A stretch of DNA of 64,000 nt from Streptomyces sp. CB02959. Lineage in GTDB: Bacteria; Actinomycetota; Actinomycetes; Streptomycetales; Streptomycetaceae. Shown in pieces: positions 33,277-41,076 of the stretch. The notes beneath the pieces are model-generated. The model was not told the DNA's origin. It searched no databases and saw only the letters and a list, made by a program, of their open reading frames with translations. The first letter of the stretch is position 1, and the number at the start of each line of letters is the position of its first letter. The position numbers and the translations under genes are program-made. The stretch covers positions 1-64,000 of the forward strand of contig NZ_NNBP01000028.1 of assembly GCF_002803155.1 (NCBI RefSeq), given 5' to 3'.

Positions 33277-33990
33277 TCAGGCCGTGGAAGCCACCGGCGC
33301 GTCCAGCGCCGCCCGCCACTCCCGCACGGCGGCCGCGTCCACCGGCGCGGCCCATCCTCCGGGGCGGGCCGCGCCGCCGATGTGGAACGCGTCGAGCCCG
33401 GCCGCCCGCAGCTCCGGCAGGTGGTCCAGCCGGAGCCCGCCGCCCACCAGGATCCGCGGCGCGTACCCGGGCTCGCCCGCCGCGGTGCGCGCCTGCTCGG
33501 CAATCAGCACCGCCAGCCCCGCGTCGACGCCGTCCGCGGAACCGGCGCTCAGGTAGGTGTCGAGCCCGGCCGAGCCTGCCAGCTCCTTGCGGAGCGCATC
33601 CCGGTCGACGGCCCGGTCGACGGCCCGGTGGAACGTCCACCGGCAGCCGTCGATCACCTCGGCCAACGCCTTCACCGCCACCAGGTCCGGCCGTCCGTCC
33701 GGCATCAGGAACCCCAGGACGAACTCCTCGGCCCCCTCCGCCCGCAGCGCCGCCGCCTCCGCGCACAGCGCGTCCACGTCGCCCGCCGCGAAGCCGTCGG
33801 CGGCGCGCAGCATGACCCGCAGCGGAATGCCGACGGCGGCGCGGATCGCGGCGAACGTGGCGCGCGGCGGTGTCAGCCCGTCCGCCGCCATGTCCGCGAC
33901 CAGTTCCAGACGGTCGGCACCGCCGGCCTGCGCGGCGACCGCATCCTCGGGACCGAGCGCGATCACCTCCAGGAGCGCGCGCTGATTCAT
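33277..33990 (-). CDS. cutC: CutC family copper homeostasis protein
   Basis: A 237-residue TIM-barrel protein of the CutC family. It shows LEVIALGPEDAVAAQAGGADRLELV, MLRAADGF, and the late ILVGGGLRLDHLPELRAAGLDAFHIGG. CutC is linked to copper tolerance in bacteria, although its biochemical activity is not established. The ATG at 33990 has GGAAGG upstream. A dre-like sequence lies in the shared upstream region, which also serves the rightward accessory genes. Confidence 0.92.
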   Translation of the reverse strand: MNQRALLEVIALGPEDAVAAQAGGADRLELVADMAADGLTPPRATFAAIRAAVGIPLRVMLRAADGFAAGDVDALCAEAAALRAEGAEEFVLGFLMPDGRPDLVAVKALAEVIDGCRWTFHRAVDRAVDRDALRKELAGSAGLDTYLSAGSADGVDAGLAVLIAEQARTAAGEPGYAPRILVGGGLRLDHLPELRAAGLDAFHIGGAARPGGWAAPVDAAAVREWRAALDAPVASTA

Positions 33991-34320
33991 ACGACCCAAC
34001 CTTCCGATGACGACCGACGCGGCCAGAGCCCTTGGGGCGGGCGGCCGGGGCGACGCCGCACGCGCTTGCCGCGGCCCGTCGTCCCGACCCCCGCCCCCAA
34101 CAGGTCTAGTCCAATACCCAGCCTAAGCGCTCCTTGACCACGGCGCCGCCATCCGTCCCGCGACGCGGCCGAAATCCACCCGCCCCCTCCACTCTCGCCA
34201 CCCCGAAAACCACCCAATGGCACGAGTGTGGATCAGCCCTCGCTTGGGTAACACGCCTTTCCCATAAGGGCGTTGCGTTGACACCTCGCTCACCCATGGC
34301 TTCGAGCACGGAGAACCCAG
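33991..34320. other. Divergent intergenic region (cutC / motif-pair island)
   Basis: A 330-base gap with no credible gene. It is less GC-rich towards 34220-34300, where the promoter of the rightward island probably lies. It contains the DasR-like sequence at 34100-34115. Confidence 0.4.
34100..34115. promoter_or_regulatory. Possible DasR-like (dre) site
   Basis: ACAGGTCTAGTCCAAT matches 13 of 16 positions of the pattern ACTGGTCTAGACCACT. It lies 110 bases upstream of cutC. A chance match is possible. Confidence 0.35.
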
Positions 34321-34806
34321 ATGTCCGACCTTGCGACCGTATCCGCCGAAATAGCCCCATATCTGGCCTTAGCTGCCAACAGCCTGGGCACCTCCGTCCT
34401 CACCGCCGCCCAGGACCGGCTCGCCGAACACACCGTGACCGCCGGCGAGGGCTTCTTCCGCCGCCTGCTGCACCGCCGCGACCACACCACCACCCTCGGC
34501 GACGACGACACCACCGCGCCGCGCCTCGACACCGACCGCGCCGACGCCCTGGACGCACTGCTGGCCACCCTCGACGCCGACGACCGCCGACTGCTCGCCG
34601 ACGCCCTCGCCACCTGGCTGGACTCCCCCGCAGGCGACCGCGACGCCGCCGGCTTCCGCGACCACGTCACCCGGCTCGCCGCCTCCACCGGCCCGCGGAC
34701 CGTCCACCACCACGTCACCGCCACCGGCGACCACTCCCTCGCCGCCGGGGAGATCCACGGCACCATCAACATGGGAGGCACCCCACGCCCCCAGGGCAAC
34801 GAATGA
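34321..34806 (+). CDS. Small cytoplasmic protein with C-terminal TATGDH motif (motif-pair gene 1)
   Basis: A 161-residue protein of no recognised family. Residues 1-50 are helical and amphipathic (YLALAANSLGTSVLTAAQ, then AGEGFFRRLLHRR), residues 70-122 are acidic and helical, and residues 127-150 hold the motif VTATGDHSLAAGEIHGTI. The same motif occurs near the N-terminus of the next protein, whose start overlaps this stop as ATGA. Codon 17 is TTA (34369-34371), so translation should need the bldA tRNA and be developmentally timed. GGAG lies 8 nt before the ATG. The layout resembles an effector with a C-terminal amyloid-like interaction motif; that reading is inference. Confidence 0.85.
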   Translation: MSDLATVSAEIAPYLALAANSLGTSVLTAAQDRLAEHTVTAGEGFFRRLLHRRDHTTTLGDDDTTAPRLDTDRADALDALLATLDADDRRLLADALATWLDSPAGDRDAAGFRDHVTRLAASTGPRTVHHHVTATGDHSLAAGEIHGTINMGGTPRPQGNE

Positions 34807-35540
34807 CCCCCCGCAGACCGCCGCGGCCGGACCCCGAGCACATCCACCACGACACCACCGCCACCGGTGACCACGCGATCGCCGCCGGCAGCATCCGGAA
34901 CGTCATCATCCGCTGGGTCCTGCAGCACCCCAGCGCCCGCTGGCTGCCGCTGCTCCTGACCTGCGCCGCCCTGATCGTCTCGGGCAGCACCTGGCCGGAC
35001 GGCCCGGCCTCCCAGTACGTCCTGTGGGGCATCCTGGCCGCCGTCTCCCTCGGCACCGCAACCGGCCGCGTCCTCGTCCAGCGCCCCGCCGACGCCCGCA
35101 TCGTCGCCGCGCTCTCCCTGGTCTCCGTCCTGGCCACCGTCGGCGGCTACCTGGCCTTCCGGAACGTCGTCACCCACGGCGAGATCGACGTCACGGGGCA
35201 GATCACCCCGCCGGTGAAGCGCGCCCTGTCCAACGGCACCCACTTCACCCTGAGCCTGGACGTCGCCACCCCCGAGGAGTCCCGCAACGCCCTCCGCCTC
35301 ACCCTGGCCATCAACGACAACGACACCGCCGGCCCGACCTGCCGCCCCGGCTCCTCCGCCGACCTCACCCTGCTCGGCTCCGGCAGCACGGCCCAGCCGA
35401 CGACCGTCCGCCACGGCGGCACCGCCGACTTCCTCCTCGGCGGGCAGGTCCGCACCGTACGGATCGACGTCGAGCTCAAGGCGGGCCAGGGCTGCCTCCT
35501 GGACATCCGCACCACACAGGCCACGCTCCACGACACGTGA
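34803..35540 (+). CDS. Membrane protein with N-terminal TATGDH motif (motif-pair gene 2)
   Basis: A 245-residue protein of no recognised family. Residues 13-36 carry TTATGDHAIAAGSIRNVI, 11 of 18 positions identical to the motif of the preceding protein. Three hydrophobic segments follow (about 45-64, 71-92 and 98-119). The C-terminal 125-residue domain is beta-rich with two cysteines (in PTCRPG and QGCLLD), probably outside the membrane. With three helices the N-terminal motif would be cytoplasmic. The ATG overlaps the upstream stop, so the two proteins are co-translated. A sequence around the stop codon is repeated about 67 bases downstream. Confidence 0.85.
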   Translation: MTPRRPPRPDPEHIHHDTTATGDHAIAAGSIRNVIIRWVLQHPSARWLPLLLTCAALIVSGSTWPDGPASQYVLWGILAAVSLGTATGRVLVQRPADARIVAALSLVSVLATVGGYLAFRNVVTHGEIDVTGQITPPVKRALSNGTHFTLSLDVATPEESRNALRLTLAINDNDTAGPTCRPGSSADLTLLGSGSTAQPTTVRHGGTADFLLGGQVRTVRIDVELKAGQGCLLDIRTTQATLHDT

Positions 35541-35611
35541 CCGCTCCACACCCGCCACACACACCGGCCACACCGGCCACACCGGCGACACCCGCCACGA
35601 CATGTGACCGC
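35528..35611 (+). repeat. Stop-codon-spanning repeat and short tandem repeats
   Basis: The 17-nt sequence CCACGACACGTGACCGC, which includes the stop of the membrane protein gene, recurs at 35595-35611 with one change. Between them CACACCGGC-type units occur three times in tandem. The gap 35541-35682 holds no gene. Confidence 0.75.
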
Positions 35612-35682
35612 GCCGCGCCCCTCACCGCAGGTGACCGCGCCGACGCACGTCCAGTACAACGCACGGAAGAAACGGGGACCCC

Positions 35683-36534
35683 ATGACGATCCGCCGCACC
35701 ACGCTGGCGCCCCTCCTCGTCCTCGCCGCCCTCGCCGCGACCGCCACCGCCTGCGGCTCCTCGGAATCCCTCTTCGACTCCGGCAGGGTCGCGGTGGGTA
35801 TGAAGGACGACCAGCCCGGCACCAGCTCGATCGAGCACTACCACCCCCTCGGATTCGACGTCGACGTCGCCAACCACGTACTCAAAACACTCAACGTGGA
35901 ACCGGATTTCGGCGCGGTCCCCTCGGAACTCCGCGGCACCGTACTGAAGAACAAGAAAAAGGACCTGGTCGTCGCGACCTTCTCCATCACCGCCGACCGC
36001 ATGAAAGACCTCGACTTCGTCGGCCCGTACGCCTCCACCCTCCAGGGCTTCATGATCCGCGCGGACGATCACAGCATCCAGAAGATCTCCGACCTCGACG
36101 GCAAACGCGTCTGCACCTGGACGGGCACCACCTCCGTCGACACCCTGAAGAAATACACCGGCAGCAAGTGGTACGAGGCGCCCGACGCCTCCAGCTGCAT
36201 CGACGACCTCAATACGAAATACGCCAGCGCAGTCTCCACCGACCAGATGATCCTTTATGGATTCACCGAACGGCACAAGAACCTGAAGGTCATCCCCAAA
36301 CTCACCATCGGTTCCGCGAACCGCTACGGAATCGCCATGGCAAAAGGCCACCGCGCCGACTGCTACAAACTCCGCGACGCACTGCGCGCCTACGTCACCA
36401 CCAGCGACTGGGACCAGGACTTCAAGTCCTCGCTCCACTCCATCACCGATGCCGACGTCGACTGGCAAGCCCACTACAAACCCACCGCGGACGAGATCGA
36501 GCTCTATTCCTGCCGCGACGAACCCGCCCCCTGA
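35683..36534 (+). CDS. Solitary amino-acid-type solute-binding lipoprotein
   Basis: A 283-residue SBP family 3 lipoprotein. The lipobox TATAC near residue 24 is followed by VAVGMKDDQPGTSS, then GFDVDVANHVL, TFSITADRMKDLDFVGPY and LDGKRVCTWTGTTSVDTLKK, the classical glutamate/polar amino acid-binding layout. No permease or ATPase gene is adjacent, so a sensing role alongside the upstream membrane protein is possible. The gene uses noticeably more AAA, GAA and AAT codons than its neighbours (for example around 35880-35960), hinting at different ancestry. It starts 142 nt after the membrane protein gene, on the same strand. Confidence 0.9.
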   Translation: MTIRRTTLAPLLVLAALAATATACGSSESLFDSGRVAVGMKDDQPGTSSIEHYHPLGFDVDVANHVLKTLNVEPDFGAVPSELRGTVLKNKKKDLVVATFSITADRMKDLDFVGPYASTLQGFMIRADDHSIQKISDLDGKRVCTWTGTTSVDTLKKYTGSKWYEAPDASSCIDDLNTKYASAVSTDQMILYGFTERHKNLKVIPKLTIGSANRYGIAMAKGHRADCYKLRDALRAYVTTSDWDQDFKSSLHSITDADVDWQAHYKPTADEIELYSCRDEPAP

Positions 36535-36543
36535 CCGGGCACA

Positions 36544-37236
36544 ATGGCCGACATGACCGAGTCCCGCCCCGACCTGGCCGCCCGCTGGGCGGCCACCGTG
36601 GCCCAGGCCCGCGACACCCGGGCCCACGGCACCCAGCAGCACCCCGACCCCGCCCCGTACGCGGCCAACCTCCTCCGCCGCTGGGCCGAACCGCAGCGCC
36701 GCTACCACACCACCGACCACCTCACCACCGTCCTGGACCGGGTCGACGAACTCGCCGCGTACGCCGACGACTTGCCGGCCGTCCAGCTGGCGGCGTGGTT
36801 CCACGACGCCGTCTACCGGCCCGACCGCTCCGAGAACGAGGAACGCAGCGCCGCCCTCGCCGAGCGCGCCCTCCCCGAACTCGGCATCGCCCCCGCCCGC
36901 ACGGCCGAGGCCGCCCGCCTCGTCCGCCTCACCGTCACCCACGACCCGGCCCCCGACGACCACAACGGCGCCGTCCTCTGCGACGCCGACCTGGCCGTCC
37001 TGGCCGGCTCCCCCGACGCGTACGCCGCCTACGCCGCCGCGGTCCGCGCCGAGTACGACTTCGTCCCCGACCCGGACTTCCGGGCCGGTCGCGCCGCCGT
37101 TCTCCGCCAACTCCTCGCGCTGCCCCGCCTGTTCGCGACCCCCCAGGGACACGACCGCTGGGAGCGGCCGGCCCGCCACAACCTGTCGACCGAACTCGCC
37201 CTCCTGGAGAGCGGCACGGGCACCGCCTCCGGCTGA
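36544..37236 (+). CDS. HD-domain metal-dependent phosphohydrolase
   Basis: A 230-residue HD-superfamily protein. The metal-binding residues are visible in RRYHTTDHL, AAWFHDAVYRPDRSENE and a later CDADLAVLAGS. Members hydrolyse nucleotides or act as phosphodiesterases; the substrate here is unknown. It begins 9 nt after the stop of the solute-binding lipoprotein, so it may be co-transcribed. A second ATG three codons on is equally possible. The last 18 bases plus the stop codon are part of a repeat that recurs twice downstream. Confidence 0.9.
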   Translation: MADMTESRPDLAARWAATVAQARDTRAHGTQQHPDPAPYAANLLRRWAEPQRRYHTTDHLTTVLDRVDELAAYADDLPAVQLAAWFHDAVYRPDRSENEERSAALAERALPELGIAPARTAEAARLVRLTVTHDPAPDDHNGAVLCDADLAVLAGSPDAYAAYAAAVRAEYDFVPDPDFRAGRAAVLRQLLALPRLFATPQGHDRWERPARHNLSTELALLESGTGTASG

Positions 37237-37411
37237 TCGCTCCGACCGAGCAACCGGCGGCGGGCTCCGACCGGCCGCTGCGGCCACTCCAACCGCGCCG
37301 ACCGAGCTCCCAGCGCCGGCCGACCGCTCCGACCGTGCCGGCCGAGCACCGGGCACCGCCTCCGGCTGATCGCTCCGACCGAGCCGGTCGAGCACCGGGC
37401 ACCGCCTCCGG
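37218..37411 (+). repeat. Dispersed repeats derived from the 3' end of the HD gene
   Basis: A 33-nt sequence beginning GGGCACCGCCTCCGGCTGAT, including the HD gene stop codon, occurs at 37218-37250 and identically at 37351-37383. A shortened copy (15 nt) lies at 37397-37411. Related units with CGACCGAGC and GGCCGACCGCT fill the gap. No gene is seen in 37237-37517. Confidence 0.85.
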
Positions 37412-37517
37412 CCGACCGCTGCGGCTGCGCCGGCCGAGCACCCGCCACGGACTCCGCGTGGCGGACACCACCCCCCGACCGGGAATGCCAGCACCCATTC
37501 CCCGGTTGGTACCTGTC

Positions 37518-38840
37518 ATGCCAGCACCAGCCGCCGCCCCTCCCCGCGCCCGCCTCCCCCTCGCCGTCTACGTCCTCGGCCTGTCCGTATTCGCGCTGGG
37601 CACCAGCGAGTTCATGCTTTCCGGCATCCTCCAGCCGCTCGCCCGCGATCTCCAGGTCTCCATCCCGCAGGCCGGACTGCTGGTCTCCGCGTTCGCCATC
37701 GGCATGGTGGTCGGCGCCCCCGTACTGGCCGCCGCGACGCTCCGCCTCCCCCGCCGCACCACCCTCATCACCCTGCTCGCGCTCTTCGGCCTCGGCCAGG
37801 TAGCGGGCGCGCTGGCACCCTCCTACGCCGTCCTCTTCGTGTCCCGGGTGGTCAGCGCCCTGGCCTGCGCCGGATTCTGGGCGGTGGGCGCGGCCGTGGC
37901 CGTCTCACTGGTCCCGGTCAACGCCCGGGCCCGCGCCATGGCCGTCATGGTCGGCGGCCTGAGCATCGCCAACATCGCCGGTGTCCCCGCCGGTGCGCTG
38001 CTCGGCCAGCACGCCGGCTGGCGCGCCGCCTTCTGGGCGGTGGCGGGGCTCTCCGTGATCGGCCTCATCGGCGTCGTCGCCCTCGTGCCCCACACCGAGG
38101 TGCCCACCGGCGAGGACCGCCCCCAGCTCCGCCGCGAGCTGACCATCTACAAGGACAAGCAGGTCTGGCTGGCGCTGATCGCCACCGCCATGAACGGCGC
38201 CGCGGTCTTCGCCCTCTTCTCGTACCTCTCCCCGCTCCTGACCGACACCGCCGGACTCGCCGAGAGCTGGGTCCCGACGGTGCTCGCCCTCTTCGGCGTC
38301 AGCGCGCTGATCGGTACGTTCATCGGCGGCCGGATCGCCGACGCCCACCTCTTCGGCACGCTCTTCGGCGGAATATCGGCCTCCACCGCCGTCCTCGCCG
38401 TCCTCGCGCTGACCGCGCACAGCCCGATCGCCGCCGTGGCCCTCTCCCTCATGCTCGGCGTCACGGCCTTCACCACCGCCCCGGCCCTCAACGCCCGGAT
38501 GTTCAACGTGGCGAACGCGGCCCCGACCCTCGCCGGCGCCACCACCACCGCCGCCTTCAACATCGGCAACACCCTCGGCCCCTGGCTGGGCGGCCTGACC
38601 ATCAGCGCCGGCTGGGGCTACCCGTCCGTCGCCTGGACCGGCGCGGCCCTCGCCGCCGTCGCCGTCCTCACCACGGGCCTCGCCTTCCGCCTCCACCGCG
38701 CCTCGGCCCCCTCCCGCGTGGTCGCGTCCTCGGCACCCGGACCCGGCGCCGCTTCCGGCACGGACCACAGCACCGGTGCCGACGACGTATCCACCTCGGC
38801 ATCCGCCCTCCTCTCCGCGGAGACCGCAGAACGCCCCTGA
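37518..38840 (+). CDS. Cmx/CmrA-type MFS drug exporter
   Basis: A 440-residue, 12-segment MFS exporter of the drug:H+ antiporter-1 class. It carries AVYVLGLSVFALGTSEFMLSG, SIPQAGLLVSAFAIGMVVGA and LSIANIAGVPAGALLGQ, close to actinobacterial chloramphenicol exporters (Cmx/CmrA). The C-terminal 50 residues are Ser/Ala-rich. The ATG at 37518 is chosen, although an ATG at 37485 is in frame; the sequence ATGCCAGCACC occurs at both positions, a local duplication that blurs the start. The actual drug specificity is not established. Confidence 0.88.
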   Translation: MPAPAAAPPRARLPLAVYVLGLSVFALGTSEFMLSGILQPLARDLQVSIPQAGLLVSAFAIGMVVGAPVLAAATLRLPRRTTLITLLALFGLGQVAGALAPSYAVLFVSRVVSALACAGFWAVGAAVAVSLVPVNARARAMAVMVGGLSIANIAGVPAGALLGQHAGWRAAFWAVAGLSVIGLIGVVALVPHTEVPTGEDRPQLRRELTIYKDKQVWLALIATAMNGAAVFALFSYLSPLLTDTAGLAESWVPTVLALFGVSALIGTFIGGRIADAHLFGTLFGGISASTAVLAVLALTAHSPIAAVALSLMLGVTAFTTAPALNARMFNVANAAPTLAGATTTAAFNIGNTLGPWLGGLTISAGWGYPSVAWTGAALAAVAVLTTGLAFRLHRASAPSRVVASSAPGPGAASGTDHSTGADDVSTSASALLSAETAERP

Positions 38841-39139
38841 CGGCCGCACGGACAACCAGCCGGCCCGCACGAACACCGGCTGATCACGCGCCTGCTCCGC
38901 GGACCGACACCCGTACGGAGCGTCGGCGGCGGGGAACCGGGCCGCACCTCCGCCCCGACACGCCCCGACACACCCGGCCCACCGACGGACGGACGGGCGT
39001 GGTCTGGTCTGGTCTGGTGACACTGCGAGCGTGCCGGGGGGGTGCGCTGGCCGGAGGCTGCTGGCCGGGTCACCCTCACCCCACCTGGGGGGCCTCCCCC
39101 TCCCCCCGCCCACCCCCAGCCCCACCCTCACCCCGCCCC
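38841..39139. other. Intergenic region with strand-asymmetric pyrimidine tract
   Basis: No gene seen. TGGTC/TGGTT-type units repeat three times near 39002-39018. From about 39063 to 39157 the + strand is almost purely pyrimidine with scattered GG, a tract prone to triplex formation. Convergent genes flank it. Confidence 0.5.
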
Positions 39140-39400
39140 TCACCTCCCCTTAGGCCGCCGCAGTCCTGCCTCCGTGAGGCGGCGCACCAGTTCCTTGGAG
39201 CCGACCTCCACCGCCCCCGCCCGCACGGCGTCGGCATAGCGCTCGGCCGGCAGGTCGTAGTGGTCGCGCTCGAAGGCCCGCCGGGGCGCGCCCAGGGCCG
39301 CCGCGAAGTGATGCAGTTCCTCGAACGAGTCGTCACTCACGAGGTGCGACCACATGCGACCGTGCCCTGGCCAGTCGGGCGGGTCGATGTAGACCGTCAC
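39140..39400 (-). CDS. DUF4031 family protein
   Basis: An 86-residue protein with VTVYIDPPDWPGHGRMWSHL, SFEELHHFAAALGAPRRAFE and HYDLPAERYADAVRAGA, which fit the DUF4031 family found widely in actinobacteria next to metabolic genes. No activity is established. The GTG start lies one base past the stop of the upstream gene (TGACGTG), so the two are translationally coupled. Confidence 0.85.
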   Translation of the reverse strand: MTVYIDPPDWPGHGRMWSHLVSDDSFEELHHFAAALGAPRRAFERDHYDLPAERYADAVRAGAVEVGSKELVRRLTEAGLRRPKGR

Positions 39401-39401
39401 G

Positions 39402-39764
39402 TCAGCCCTCCGCCGGCGCGCGCAGCTGCCCGACGGGGGCGACGGCGACCGCTGTCTTCGGGCACACCCAGTGCGGATCCGGGCCCAACTCCGGCTCCAC
39501 ATCGAGCGCGTGCGGGTCTCCGGACTCCGTGCACACCGGGCACAACGGCCAGCGGCCGTACCGCTCCAGCAGTGCGTCCTGTACGTCCTGCGCTATCAGT
39601 CCCGCGACGAACGAGGCGCCCTCAGGCCACTGCTCCACCCACCATCGACGATGCGTGACCGCATCCTCGACGAGCGAGACGATCTCGGCGTCCGCTACGT
39701 CGTCCGCCATCAGGTCGGCGAGCACCAGTGCTCGCGCGGTGTGCAATGCCTGTTCAAGCTCCAT
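39402..39764 (-). CDS. Small hypothetical protein with CxxC pair
   Basis: A 120-residue protein. Its N-terminal half is helical and acidic (LEQALHTARALVLADLMADD), followed by RRWWVEQWPEGASF and a cysteine pair in PLCPVCTES. A further cysteine in HWVCPKT could complete a small metal site. The family is not recognised. The ATG at 39764 is preferred; a start 29 codons earlier would add Pro-rich sequence. It is coupled to the DUF4031 gene. Confidence 0.75.
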   Translation of the reverse strand: MELEQALHTARALVLADLMADDVADAEIVSLVEDAVTHRRWWVEQWPEGASFVAGLIAQDVQDALLERYGRWPLCPVCTESGDPHALDVEPELGPDPHWVCPKTAVAVAPVGQLRAPAEG

Positions 39765-39876
39765 GACCTCATTCTTGCGCGAGGCGGGCGGGCGGCTGAA
39801 GTTATCCACAGGCGGGCCGGGTGGCATCGGCGGTCCGTCCACAGGCTTCACGGTCGGTATTGACGCGTCACCGGAG

Positions 39877-39893
39877 CTGAAAATATCTTTCAG
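39877..39893. promoter_or_regulatory. Palindromic operator of the RpiR/MurR-type regulator
   Basis: CTGAAA and TTTCAG are perfect inverted half-sites separated by ATATC. It ends 3 bases before the regulator ATG and is AT-rich in a GC-rich context. The TGAAA/TTTCA form is typical of RpiR-family operators, so autoregulation is likely. Confidence 0.75.
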
Positions 39894-39895
39894 CC

Positions 39896-40828
39896 ATGAG
39901 TAGCGGAGTGAAGGAAACTTTCATCGGCGCCCGGCCGGCCTCGGCTCCGGCGCCACCGGCCCCCGCGGCACTGGCCGCCAAGGTCCGCACGCTCGCGCCG
40001 ACGATGACCCGCTCCATGCAGCGGGTCGCGGAGACCGTCGCAAGCGATCCGGCCGGCTGCGCCGCCCTCACCGTCACCGGCCTGGCCGAGCGCACGGGCA
40101 CCAGCGAAGCCACCGTCGTGCGCACCTCCCGCCTGCTCGGCTACCCGGGCTACCGCGACCTGCGCCTCGCCCTCGCCGCGCTCGCCGCACAGCAGGCGAC
40201 CGGCAGCGCGCCCGCCGTCACGGCGGACATAGCGGTCGACGATTCCCTGATCGACGTCGTCGCCAAGCTCGCGCAGGAAGAGCAGCAGTGCCTCGCCGAC
40301 ACCGCCGCCGCGCTGGACGTCACCCAGCTGGAAGCGGCCGTCGCCGCCCTCGCCTCCGCCCGCCGGATCGACGTCTACGGAATAGGCGCCTCCAACCTCG
40401 TCGCCCAGGACCTGGTCCAGAAGCTGCTGCGCATCGGGCTGATCGCCCATGCCCACTCCGACCCGCATCTCGCGGTGACCAACGCCGTGCAGATGCGGGC
40501 CCGTGACGTGGCCATCGCGATCACCCATTCCGGCCGGACGACGGACGTCATAGAGCCGCTGCGGGTCGCCTTCGACCACGGCGCGACGACGATCGCCATC
40601 ACCGGCCGCCCGGACGGCGAGATCGCCGCCTACGCCGACCACATCCTGACGACGTCCACCGCCCGCGAGAGCGAGCTGCGCCCCGCGGCCATGTCCTCCC
40701 GCACCAGCCAACTCCTCGTCGTCGACTGCCTCTTCATAGGCGTCGCCCAGCGCACCTACGAAACCGCCGCCCCCGCCCTCTCCGCCTCCTACGAAGCCCT
40801 GGCTCACCGCCACAACCCCCGCCACTGA
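39896..40828 (+). CDS. MurR/RpiR family transcriptional regulator (HTH + SIS)
   Basis: A 310-residue repressor-type regulator. The N-terminal HTH_6 domain contains ALTVTGLAERTGTSEATVVRTSRLLGYPGY. The C-terminal SIS sugar-phosphate domain has RRIDVYGIGASNLVAQDLVQKL and AIAITHSGRTTDVIEPLR. SIS-linked regulators sense sugar phosphates, here probably MurNAc-6-phosphate or GlcNAc-6-phosphate, because murQ and a PTS permease follow on the same strand. Two TGAAA-type palindromes overlap its start. The 248 bases between it and murQ may hold the murQ promoter, but no matching palindrome was found there. Confidence 0.93.
   Translation: MSSGVKETFIGARPASAPAPPAPAALAAKVRTLAPTMTRSMQRVAETVASDPAGCAALTVTGLAERTGTSEATVVRTSRLLGYPGYRDLRLALAALAAQQATGSAPAVTADIAVDDSLIDVVAKLAQEEQQCLADTAAALDVTQLEAAVAALASARRIDVYGIGASNLVAQDLVQKLLRIGLIAHAHSDPHLAVTNAVQMRARDVAIAITHSGRTTDVIEPLRVAFDHGATTIAITGRPDGEIAAYADHILTTSTARESELRPAAMSSRTSQLLVVDCLFIGVAQRTYETAAPALSASYEALAHRHNPRH
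39909..39923. promoter_or_regulatory. Second, weaker RpiR-type palindrome inside the coding start
   Basis: TGAAGGAAACTTTCA repeats the half-site pattern 32 bases downstream of the first operator (about three helical turns), within codons 5-10 of the regulator gene. Cooperative binding with the first site is plausible. Confidence 0.5.
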
Positions 40829-41076
40829 CCACACCCCACACCGCGGCATCCCGTCACACCGCGGCCGGACCCCGCCGAGGGCGGCCGCGCCACACCCCGC
40901 CGCGGCCGGCCGCACCTGCCGCGACGCCCCGTTGCGGGCCGTCGTGCCGCCGGGGCGCGAGTGGGCACAGCGGCACCCACCCGCGGGCAGCCGGAAATAA
41001 AGCGGCGCGCCCCGCCCGGCAGCCGCAACCGAGCCCACGCCACCCCAAGGCCCCCGCACCCCAAGGAGCCCGCCCC

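Noticed and set aside
40829..41076. RpiR operator ahead of murQ
   Set aside because: Only an AT-rich GGAAATAAAG was seen; there is no TTTCA counterpart and no dyad.
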